A stretch of 64,000 bases of DNA from assembly GCF_023701525.1 (NCBI RefSeq), contig NZ_JAMQAW010000091.1, positions 20,652-84,651 on the forward strand. Reading direction: 5' to 3'. How positions within the stretch are numbered: the stretch's first letter is position 1; each line of letters starts with the position of its first letter. The notes beneath the pieces were generated by a model. That model had not been told where the DNA came from and did not search any database. It was given only the letters and a program-made list of their open reading frames with translations. Both the position numbers and the translations under genes were made by a program. Source of the stretch: Streptomyces albipurpureus (GTDB lineage: Bacteria; Actinomycetota; Actinomycetes; Streptomycetales; Streptomycetaceae). Below are positions 41,561 through 49,283 of the stretch, piece after piece.

Positions 41561-44211
41561 ACCATGAGACGGAACCCACCCACAGCCGAGTAGCTGCCGC
41601 TGGCGGGACATCGGCCGGCTCCGCGTCTCACTTCAGCGCGCACGACAACTCCGTCTTCCTCTACGTCGGACGCGACGCCAATTTCGGGGGTGGTGCGCGG
41701 TACAAGCTCACCGCGTGGCCCGCCGTGCCGGCACTCCCCACCCGTGCCAGCGCCCGCGTCCAGCCCAGTCAGCTGTTGTGGGCCCATCGCGCCGTTGTGG
41801 ACTTTCGAGGACGCCAGGTCGAGCTGGGTGAGTTCGCCCGGTGGTCAGCGGGCGACGGCGTCCGCATCCGGGTGCTGCACGGTGGCGGGGGCCAGGGCAA
41901 GACACGGTTCGCCGACCAGTTCGCTCGCGACCGGATGAAGGAGAACTGGGGGGTGTGGGCGGCGCCCACACCGGACCAGCGCGATCCCCTGGGCAGGTTC
42001 AGCGGCGGCCCTGATGCCGATGGCCGGCCAGCCCTCTTCGCCCGTGGTCTGCGCGGGGTACTGATCGTCGTCGACTACGCGGATCGGTGGAACGCCGGTG
42101 CGCTGTGCACCCTGCTGGATCTCGCTCGTCGAGTGCGGGGCGCACCCGTACGCATTCTGCTGCTCGCGCGCGAGACCGGGGTCTGGTGGCTGGAGGTCCA
42201 GACCCGCTTCAGCAAGCTGGGTGTCCAGTGCGGCTCGGTGCCACTGACGTCGCTGTCCCCCAACCCCCAGAAGCGCCCCGAGGAGTTCGAGGTCGCCCGT
42301 GCCCGCTTCGCCCAGGTCCTCGGGCTTGCCTCCGCGGGTTCCTCACGACTGCTCGCCGGGGCCCGGCGCCTCTTCACCGGCACCGGTGTCTGGTCCGCCC
42401 CCAAGGGGCACGACTGGCAGAACCGCGACTACTCCCTCGTCCTCACCATCCATATGGCCGCGCTGGTTTCCGTGCTCGCCGAGCTCTCCGGCGATACGGC
42501 TCCCAGCGACCCCATCGAGGTCTCCCGGTATCTGCTGGGGCGGGAGCGTGAACACTGGAAGGTCGCCAACCCGACCCGGGACATGGACACCGCCGTCTTC
42601 GTCGCCACCCTCACCGGCGGGCTCTCCTCCTTCGAGGAGGGCGCACAGGCGTTGGCTCGGGTCAATATGGCGCGGGACAAGATTCCCGGACTCATCGACG
42701 CCCATGCCATCTGCTATCCGGCACCGTTCGCCCAGTCAGAGTCAGAGTCAGAGTCAGAGTCAGAGTCAGAGTCAGGAGCGGGAGCGGCGCAGGGCCGGGG
42801 CGACTCCCGCGGAGCGCAATCCGTACTGGAACCGCTCTACCCCGACCGACTCGGTGAGGACTTCCTCGCCCTCACCATCCCCGGCCACGGCGCGGACTAC
42901 CCCAAGTACCCGGCCGCCGAGATCTACGTACAGCAACTGCTCGCACCTCGGGAGCCCGGAGAAGAGCCACCCAAGTGGACCCGCCCCGCGCTCACCACGC
43001 TCATCGAGACCTCCCGCCGCTGGCGCCATGTCGCGGACCAGCAGCTCTACCCCCTGCTGCGGGCCCACCCCGAACTCGCCATCGCCGGCGGCGGTACGGT
43101 CCTCGCCTCGCTCGCCAACCAGGCCACCGAGAAGGACCACGAGGAGCTGTTGGACCTCATTCGCTCCCTGATGCCCACGGACGGCGGGGTCGACCTGGAC
43201 GTGGGCGCTGCCGCGCTCGCGGGACGGCTGGTCGGCTATGACTCCCGGCGGGCCAGTACCGGGGCCGAACTGGCCCGTCTGCACGACAGGAACGCCCGAT
43301 TCAGCAGCCGCAGCGGCGATCTGGAGACGGCGCTGAGCGAGAGCCAGACGGCGGTGGCGTCCTGGCGGCTGTTGGCCGACCGCAATGCCGCCGCGCACAC
43401 CCATGACCTGGGTCGCGCGCTCGCCACCTGCGCTGAATGCCAGGCCGCCCTCGGCCGATGGGAGGACGCCACAGCTTCGGCCGAGGAGGCCGTGACCGTA
43501 CTGCGCTCCGCCGCGCCAGGCGCCTCGCGCAGCGCTGAACTCGCCTACGCCCTGCGCAATGCCGCCCGTGTTCGACATGGTGTGGGCAGGCCCGACGCCA
43601 CCGAGGCCGCGGCCGAGTCGGTCGAACTGTTCCGAGGGCTGGCGGCAGCCCGTCCGAAGCGCTACGACCCCTATCTCGCGGGCACCCTGACGCTCCTCTG
43701 CGGTCTTCTCACCGCCGAGCGCGCGTTCACGGAAGCCCACGCCGTCGGCCGCGAGGCGGTGGCGCTCCTCGAAATGGTCGCCCAGGGCCCATCAGGTGCG
43801 CGCCCCGAACTCAGCGAGGCGCTCGCAGTCCTCGCCGACTCACACGCCCGGGCGGGCAGCTCACGACTGGCACTACCCCTTGGCGCCCGTGCGGTTGAAC
43901 TCCGCCTTCCCCTCGCCCAGGGCAACCCCGCCGCCTTTGAACCGCGGTTGGCCACCTCCCTGATGAACCTCGCCGGCTATGAGGCCGACGAGGGCCACTA
44001 CGAAAGGGCCATCGCCGCCGGGCGACAGGGACTCGATGTCTTCAAGCGTTGTGCCGCGACGGTGCCCCAGGTCTACGCCGAGCAGTGTCACACCGCGGCT
44101 GAGATCCTCGCCCGGATCTATGACCAGGCCGGACGATATGTGGACGCCAACGAGGTACGTCGGGAGCACGATCTGCCCGATCCTCCACCCGGACCAGCAC
44201 CCATGGGCTGA
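41557..44211 (+). CDS. STAND-like P-loop NTPase with C-terminal TPR repeats; start unresolved
   Basis: About 880 residues. Walker A is LHGGGGQGKTRFADQFARD and Walker B is RGVLIVVDYADRW. A winged-helix/helical middle region follows, with a (SE)n run from a hexamer repeat. TPR-like helical repeats fill about the last 320 residues (ARFSSRSGDLETALSESQTA, then LGRWEDATASAEEAVTVLRS, and so on). Such proteins sense a ligand with the repeats and oligomerise on ATP binding. Coding bias begins at about 41580, but the frame has no ATG, GTG or TTG between a TTG at 41353 and a GTG at 41725. The coordinate given is an in-frame CTG. The ATG at 41564 is in another frame, so a frameshift, a rare start or a sequence error is possible. 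Confidence 0.75.
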   Translation: MNHETEPTHSRVAAAGGTSAGSASHFSAHDNSVFLYVGRDANFGGGARYKLTAWPAVPALPTRASARVQPSQLLWAHRAVVDFRGRQVELGEFARWSAGDGVRIRVLHGGGGQGKTRFADQFARDRMKENWGVWAAPTPDQRDPLGRFSGGPDADGRPALFARGLRGVLIVVDYADRWNAGALCTLLDLARRVRGAPVRILLLARETGVWWLEVQTRFSKLGVQCGSVPLTSLSPNPQKRPEEFEVARARFAQVLGLASAGSSRLLAGARRLFTGTGVWSAPKGHDWQNRDYSLVLTIHMAALVSVLAELSGDTAPSDPIEVSRYLLGREREHWKVANPTRDMDTAVFVATLTGGLSSFEEGAQALARVNMARDKIPGLIDAHAICYPAPFAQSESESESESESESGAGAAQGRGDSRGAQSVLEPLYPDRLGEDFLALTIPGHGADYPKYPAAEIYVQQLLAPREPGEEPPKWTRPALTTLIETSRRWRHVADQQLYPLLRAHPELAIAGGGTVLASLANQATEKDHEELLDLIRSLMPTDGGVDLDVGAAALAGRLVGYDSRRASTGAELARLHDRNARFSSRSGDLETALSESQTAVASWRLLADRNAAAHTHDLGRALATCAECQAALGRWEDATASAEEAVTVLRSAAPGASRSAELAYALRNAARVRHGVGRPDATEAAAESVELFRGLAAARPKRYDPYLAGTLTLLCGLLTAERAFTEAHAVGREAVALLEMVAQGPSGARPELSEALAVLADSHARAGSSRLALPLGARAVELRLPLAQGNPAAFEPRLATSLMNLAGYEADEGHYERAIAAGRQGLDVFKRCAATVPQVYAEQCHTAAEILARIYDQAGRYVDANEVRREHDLPDPPPGPAPMG
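42734..42775 (+). repeat. Hexanucleotide microsatellite (AGTCAG)7
   Basis: Seven perfect tandem copies of AGTCAG inside the STAND/TPR gene. Because the unit is six bases, changes in copy number keep the frame and lengthen or shorten an alternating Ser-Glu linker of the protein. The composition (50% GC) stands out from the surrounding sequence. Confidence 0.95.
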
Positions 44212-44220
44212 TCAGCCAGA

Positions 44221-44254
44221 CCCCGGAGTCCGTGAGCCTCTCCCGACTCCGGGG
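44221..44254. terminator. Hairpin between converging STAND/TPR and PP2C-like genes
   Basis: CCCCGGAGTC (44221-44230) and GACTCCGGGG (44245-44254) form a perfect 10-base-pair stem with a 14-base loop, 10 bases after the STAND/TPR stop codon. Confidence 0.8.
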
Positions 44255-44335
44255 CGCTCATGGGCAGGTGGTCACCGCATCGATCGCGGTGACCTCCTTC
44301 GTCAACGGGACACCACGAGTGCCGCCCTCACCGGC

Positions 44336-45889
44336 TCAGCGATGGGAGAGAGCCACCCGCTCGGCTTCGGCCGCATTGCCGTAGTCCCAGACACAGACCA
44401 GGCTGCGATCCTCGACGGCCGCGCGGATACGGGCGCTCACATGCAGCATGAAGGAGGTCAGTCGCGGCTGACGGCCGGCCCAGCGCTCCGCGAACCAGGC
44501 TCCCGTCACCTCTTGGAGCAGCAGTTCGGCAGTGGGCTTGGAGCACACCGCCAGCAGATCTCCCTGCTGGGTGGGGATCGGGTCCCAACGGAACTCGACC
44601 TCCGCACTCGGCAGTGTCCCACCACCGGGCCCGGCGTCCTGGACCGGAAAGACCGTGGACCACTCGCCGTCCCGCAGCCGTAGGACCATCCCGTCCCCAG
44701 CGCCAAAGGCCAGATGGGTCCGGGACTCACGGTCGCCCAGCGGCGAGAGCAGACCCGTCAGCGCCACTCCCACCGCTCGGTCATCGGCCGTGCCCCGCTC
44801 CGACAGCCAACCCCGGCTCTTCGCCTCTACCTGGATCGCGCGCCGCACATCGGACAGGGCGAGTCGTAGCGCCGCCGCCGGGCCTGAAAGGTCCTCCGCG
44901 GGAGGTTCCTGGTCGCCGGCACGGGCCGTGGTGGGGCCGGCGAGCCAAGGAGCCAACACATCCGCCTGGTTCTGGACCTGGGTGACCAGTGCCCGACAGG
45001 CGTGTGCCGCGGCCGATTGCGACCAGGCCCCATCGGGCGCACCCGCGGCGACGGCGCTCAGCAGTGCCGATCCGCCCAGACCGACCGGTACCCGCAGCAG
45101 CACCGCGTCTCGTCGGTGCTGCTGCCTCCTACGGTGCCGGTCGCCACAGACCGAAGCCGCCCGGACGATCACCCCGCCCAGATCGGCGCCGTCCAGGAGC
45201 GTGTCCGCCGTGGCGTCCTGGCTGAGGGACAGCTGCTGCGGCACGGTGGGGGTCGGCCGGTCGGACTCCCGCAGGGAGGGCTCCACCGCACCCCCCGCGG
45301 AGATCAGCCGCATCTGTTGGAGATCCGATGGAAGCCACGGGTGGTCGTCCTCGTGGAGGTCGAACTCCCTGAGGCTGTCCTCGGCCCTCTGCTGTGCCTC
45401 CCGCGCGTGCTCAGCCTCCTCCAGCACCCTTTGGTGGGCCTCTTCGTACTCGGTGCGCAACCGCTCCATCTGCTCCAGCAGCCGCGCCGAATCGTCCTCT
45501 GCCCGCTCCTTGTCACGGGTGGCCTTGACCGCCTGGAACTGGGCCTGGTCCCGTTCCGCCGCCGCCCGGTCACGGTCGGCCGCGAGCTGACTCCGTTCGG
45601 CCAGGGCACCATCGCGTGCCGCCGCGGCCTGGTCCCGCTCGACCCGCGCGGCATCACGTTCCCCCGCCGCCCGCTCAACGCCGGCCCGCTGCTGGGCGAG
45701 CTCACGCTCCAGTTGGCCGATCCTGCCGGTCAGCGCCGGGTCCGGGAGGGCCGGGGCCGGTTGATACGGGATGGTGTGGCCCTGGTGTACGGGGCCGCCC
45801 GAGGGCGGCAGCGCGGACCGCTGCCGCTGGAACAGCACGCCGATCACCCCAAGCGCCGCCACCAGCAGCACACCGAGCACGAGAGTCAT
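44336..45889 (-). CDS. Membrane-tethered coiled-coil protein with degenerate PP2C-like domain
   Basis: A 517-residue protein and last gene of a seven-gene operon. Residues 3-20 are a transmembrane helix (TLVLGVLLVAALGVIGVLF). Residues ~55-170 form a long Ala/Glu/Arg coiled coil. Residues ~200-510 resemble a PP2C-type phosphatase: VIVRAASVCGDRHRRRQQHR followed by RDAVLLRVPVG (normally S-x-x-G-x-x-H ... QDA), DGAWSQSAAAHACRALV (normally DG-x-GS with the same helix) and LAFGAGDGMVLRLRDGEWST. Key Asp/Gly metal positions are altered, so it is probably catalytically dead or divergent. It overlaps the pseudo-GTPase gene by 4 bases. The domain call is by pattern and should be tested by structure search. 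Confidence 0.7.
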   Translation of the reverse strand: MTLVLGVLLVAALGVIGVLFQRQRSALPPSGGPVHQGHTIPYQPAPALPDPALTGRIGQLERELAQQRAGVERAAGERDAARVERDQAAAARDGALAERSQLAADRDRAAAERDQAQFQAVKATRDKERAEDDSARLLEQMERLRTEYEEAHQRVLEEAEHAREAQQRAEDSLREFDLHEDDHPWLPSDLQQMRLISAGGAVEPSLRESDRPTPTVPQQLSLSQDATADTLLDGADLGGVIVRAASVCGDRHRRRQQHRRDAVLLRVPVGLGGSALLSAVAAGAPDGAWSQSAAAHACRALVTQVQNQADVLAPWLAGPTTARAGDQEPPAEDLSGPAAALRLALSDVRRAIQVEAKSRGWLSERGTADDRAVGVALTGLLSPLGDRESRTHLAFGAGDGMVLRLRDGEWSTVFPVQDAGPGGGTLPSAEVEFRWDPIPTQQGDLLAVCSKPTAELLLQEVTGAWFAERWAGRQPRLTSFMLHVSARIRAAVEDRSLVCVWDYGNAAEAERVALSHR

Positions 45890-47436
45890 GGTGAATCCTC
45901 CTCCCGGCCCTGGGGCCAGGTGTCAGAGAACGGGGAAGGGTCCAGCGGTCGGGCAGCACCGGAGCTCACCGGAGCAGCGGGGACTGAGGGTGTCCGCGGG
46001 GGTTTGGGCATCCGGTCGTCGGTCGGCGGCGAACGGCGTCCCCGCCGACCTGCTCGTGCGGTCAGAAGACCCACCGTGTCGTTCTCGAACCGGTCCCACA
46101 ACTCGGCCCCGCCCCCCGCCGGTAGCGGGGCGTCTACCCCGTCGGGAAAGGGCGTATGCCCATCGAGCGGTGCCAGCGGCCACTGCCGGGTGAATGCCGT
46201 GTCCCGACAGCTGAGACGGGTGTCGTCGAAGGCCGCTGCCAGCCGCTGCCGGGTCAGGCCGGCGAGGTCCTCGGCTCGCTCCCGTACCAACGAGGTGACC
46301 TGATCGGTCAGCTCAGCGAGTCCACTGCCGACCCGGTCAGCCTGGGCCTGTGCCAAGAGCGCGGCCGGTCGGTGAGGTGCGCCAACTGACGTCGCACCGG
46401 GGCCCCGGGGCGCGGTGAGGACGGCCACCACCTCCTGTGCTTCGGCCATGGCGACCGCATGGACCCGGGGCCGGGGCCCACCCAGCGCCGACGCCAGCCG
46501 TCCGCTCAGCCAGCTGGCGGTATCCGGCATGCCGGCGGCGCCCGCCCTGCGGTCGGCCGTGGCGATATAGAGGGGGGAAGGACCGTGCGGATGCGCCCGA
46601 AGGGTCCGAGTCCACCGCAACAGCCACTCCACCGTTCCCTCCGCACCTGCTCCCGCGTCCAGGGAGAGATCAGCCGCCGGGAACAGCAACAGGACGCCAT
46701 GGCAGGCGCCGACCAAACGCCGTACCGCCGCGCTGGCGGCGTCTGCGGCGCCCGGTGATCCGCCGGGCACATCGAGGAGTTCGACCGGTGTGCCCGCGCC
46801 GTCGGACGGCAGTACCGCCAGTCGATCGCGGGGGCCACCGAGCCAGCGGACCGGTCGGGCGAACAGCGGTTCCAGTGCCGAGGCTTCCTCCAGGGGAACC
46901 CCGGCCGCGATGTCCTGGACACGTCGCCACAACACCGCCGTGGTGAGGTCACCCGGCTCGGCCTGGAACCACGGTTCACCGCTTCGGTGCCGCGCACGCA
47001 GCCACCCGGCGGTGGTGGGCGGTAGCCCGGGGTCCGCGAACAACCGCCGAGCCAGCCGCTCCAGCACCGCTCGCTGCTCCGGCCCCATGTCCAGGCGGGC
47101 CGGAGCGGTCCCCGCCGCGATGGCCAGGGGCAGCACATCGCGCCGTCCCCCGCCGATCGCACCGGCCAGCAGATCCGGCGGGCCCGCCCATCCGACCGGG
47201 CGGCCCGTGAGCAGTCCCACCACACCAGGGTCAGCCAGTCGCCGAACGACCGCGATCCGCACCGGCGCACCCCCTGAAGAGCCGGGTGGGGTCCGGGTGC
47301 GCAGGACCGCGGCCGCGTCGTCGGCGAGCTGGGGTGTCAGCCCGCCGCCCCGCCCCGCCGATGTACGGGACAGCAACCGCGCCGCCTCAACCCATCGAGC
47401 CGGCACGGTTGGGGGTGCCGGCCGGGCGGCGGTCAC
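45886..47436 (-). CDS. Putative pseudo-GTPase (dynamin/TRAFAC-like without P-loop)
   Basis: A 516-residue protein. Several GTPase landmarks are recognisable but damaged. RIAVVRRLADPGVVGLLTGR aligns with a G1 beta-strand/P-loop/helix, but the GxxxxGK[ST] residues are missing. VELLDVPGGSPGAA has the DxPG of G3. HGVLLLFPAADLSLD and PLYIATADRRAG occupy the strand-4 and G4 (NKxD-like) positions, with only T-x-D kept. The C-terminal part is helical (LAELTDQVTSLVRERAEDLA) and ends in a disordered tail. The GTG at 47436 overlaps the upstream stop as GTGA. I infer that it is a nucleotide-free partner of the dynamin-like GTPase in the same operon. Confidence 0.6.
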   Translation of the reverse strand: MTAARPAPPTVPARWVEAARLLSRTSAGRGGGLTPQLADDAAAVLRTRTPPGSSGGAPVRIAVVRRLADPGVVGLLTGRPVGWAGPPDLLAGAIGGGRRDVLPLAIAAGTAPARLDMGPEQRAVLERLARRLFADPGLPPTTAGWLRARHRSGEPWFQAEPGDLTTAVLWRRVQDIAAGVPLEEASALEPLFARPVRWLGGPRDRLAVLPSDGAGTPVELLDVPGGSPGAADAASAAVRRLVGACHGVLLLFPAADLSLDAGAGAEGTVEWLLRWTRTLRAHPHGPSPLYIATADRRAGAAGMPDTASWLSGRLASALGGPRPRVHAVAMAEAQEVVAVLTAPRGPGATSVGAPHRPAALLAQAQADRVGSGLAELTDQVTSLVRERAEDLAGLTRQRLAAAFDDTRLSCRDTAFTRQWPLAPLDGHTPFPDGVDAPLPAGGGAELWDRFENDTVGLLTARAGRRGRRSPPTDDRMPKPPRTPSVPAAPVSSGAARPLDPSPFSDTWPQGREEDSP

Positions 47437-49283
47437 TGCTGAAGCCTGATGATCACGGCACCGATGCCCGTGCCGTCCTGCGCGCGGGCCAGTGCGTAGA
47501 GCACCCACTGCAGCGGCCTGGGCGCGCCGTCCCGGCCCGTGACGTTGTTCTCGTCCCCCTCGCTCGTCAGCTTGATCAGCTGGTCGCGTTGCAGATTCTC
47601 CGGGTGCTGGGAGAGGGTGTAGCCCGCTTTCGCGGCGGACTTCGCCAACTCGGTCCAGGCCGCCGCCCGCCACCGCCACCACCAACTCTCCTCCGACGCC
47701 GGCGTGGCATGGAGCACCGATCCGATCAAGGCGTCGAGCCGGTGCTCACTACGGAAGCGGTTCTCCGGGTCGGGAGACTTCTGCGATGCCGTGAGCAGCT
47801 TCAGACGCTCCACGAGGAGCTGCGGGAAGTAGTCCTCCATTCCCGTGTGAACCGCGGCGTTCCGCCCCATCCACCGCAGCATCAGCAGCGGATCCAGCTT
47901 CGCCAACTGGAGCACCTGATAGGCGCGCACGGCCCATTGCTGGCGGCACTCCACGGCTTCCTGGCTGCCGGACCAGGCGGCTGGGCCACCCTTCAAACCG
48001 GCTGCGTGCATGATCTCCGGGGGCATGCCCGCCGGCAGTATTCGACTGCTCGCCGGACGCAGGCTCAGCAGTACGGGCCCACAGTGCCCCGGCAGCGCGG
48101 GAATGAGTACATCGGGGTCACCGAGGTCCTCGTGCAGGGGTGGAGTCGACCGCTCGCTGGCACTGCGCAGTCCGAGCACCGCCTGCGCCGCACCCGAGAG
48201 CCGCTCGTGCCAGTGGACACGCTGTTCATCGGGGAGCCGCAGTAGCGCGGCGTAGGACAACCGCCAGTAGTCGCCCGCCGTCACGGGTTGGCTGACTTTC
48301 GGCTGCTCTGCCAGTGGGATCTTGAGCATACGCACGGGAGAGTCCAGCCAGATGCGCGCGGCCGCATCGTCGAGCAGTGCCTGGTACTGCTCCTTCACCG
48401 CGTCGCGCAGCGGGTCCGGGACGGTCGGTCGGGTCCTTGTCTGCCGAGTGGTGGTGGTACGGCGCTTCTCCGTGGGGCCGTTGACCGAGGCGTTCTGCGG
48501 TTGGCCGGTGGAATCCTGCGATTCCTTCTCCCGCCGCCTCTTCGCCGGCTCGTTCACCTCCGGGTCCGTGGGGAGTCTCGCGCCGTCGGGCGGGGAGGGT
48601 TTCGATTCCTCCGCCTCCCCCCGCGCGGTCTGTACGGAGGTCTCCGTGCCGGTCGAGAGCGCCTTCCCGGTGGGTTGCGCCGCACTGTCCGCCGACCGGT
48701 CCTGCTCGTCACCGTTCGCCGCTCCCGCCTCCGATCCGGCTCCACCCGGCGATGAGGGCCGGTCGTCGTCCGTTCCGGCCTGGTCCTCGATCTCGACCGA
48801 CGGTGATTTCTCCGTCGGTAGCGGCTGCGCCGCCCCATCGCCGCCGGTCAGCGAAGGCGCTGAGGCCTCGGTGCCACCGGGCTCTGTTGTGCCGGGCTCA
48901 GTGACATCGCCGGTTACGGCGACGGTGACCGATGGGGCGCTGGAGCCCCCGGCGCTGGGGAGGGACTCCGGTGGTGTGATCGTCGTCGGTCCGTCCTCGG
49001 CGAGTCTGCCTGCCCGGATGAGATAGCCCAGGCACTGCGCGGCCTCCAACAAGTGGACGCTGTGGGGGTCCCGTCTGATGCGTTCGTCGAAGGGCGACTG
49101 GTCGAGACCGCCGAAGCAAGCGGTCAGCGCGTCGAGCAGGATGGCACGGCTGGGCGATGGCTGTTCGAGGAGCCGCAGCACCCGAACCGAGAAGTCGCCG
49201 AGCAACTGTTGCGGCGATCGAGCCGCCAGTGGCGCCCCTTGACCGGCTCCGCGCTCCTGGAACAGGGGAGTGAAGTCGTCCAT
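47433..49283 (-). CDS. Hypothetical 616-residue protein of the SrfBC-like operon
   Basis: I do not recognise a family. The N-terminal ~90 residues are helical (SPQQLLGDFSVRVLRLLEQP). Residues ~95-290 are a disordered Thr/Ser/Pro/Glu-rich linker ending in the basic KRRTTTTRQTRTRPT. A helical C-terminal domain (about 295-616) contains KEQYQALLDDAAARIWLDSP, YWRLSYAALLRLPDEQRVHW, LLMLRWMGRNAAVHTGMEDY and a tryptophan-rich SWWWRWRAAAWTELAKSAAK. The ATG at 49283 overlaps the SrfB-like stop by one base. It occupies the position of a third srf-type component, but I see no convincing resemblance to enterobacterial SrfA. Confidence 0.7.
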   Translation of the reverse strand: MDDFTPLFQERGAGQGAPLAARSPQQLLGDFSVRVLRLLEQPSPSRAILLDALTACFGGLDQSPFDERIRRDPHSVHLLEAAQCLGYLIRAGRLAEDGPTTITPPESLPSAGGSSAPSVTVAVTGDVTEPGTTEPGGTEASAPSLTGGDGAAQPLPTEKSPSVEIEDQAGTDDDRPSSPGGAGSEAGAANGDEQDRSADSAAQPTGKALSTGTETSVQTARGEAEESKPSPPDGARLPTDPEVNEPAKRRREKESQDSTGQPQNASVNGPTEKRRTTTTRQTRTRPTVPDPLRDAVKEQYQALLDDAAARIWLDSPVRMLKIPLAEQPKVSQPVTAGDYWRLSYAALLRLPDEQRVHWHERLSGAAQAVLGLRSASERSTPPLHEDLGDPDVLIPALPGHCGPVLLSLRPASSRILPAGMPPEIMHAAGLKGGPAAWSGSQEAVECRQQWAVRAYQVLQLAKLDPLLMLRWMGRNAAVHTGMEDYFPQLLVERLKLLTASQKSPDPENRFRSEHRLDALIGSVLHATPASEESWWWRWRAAAWTELAKSAAKAGYTLSQHPENLQRDQLIKLTSEGDENNVTGRDGAPRPLQWVLYALARAQDGTGIGAVIIRLQQ

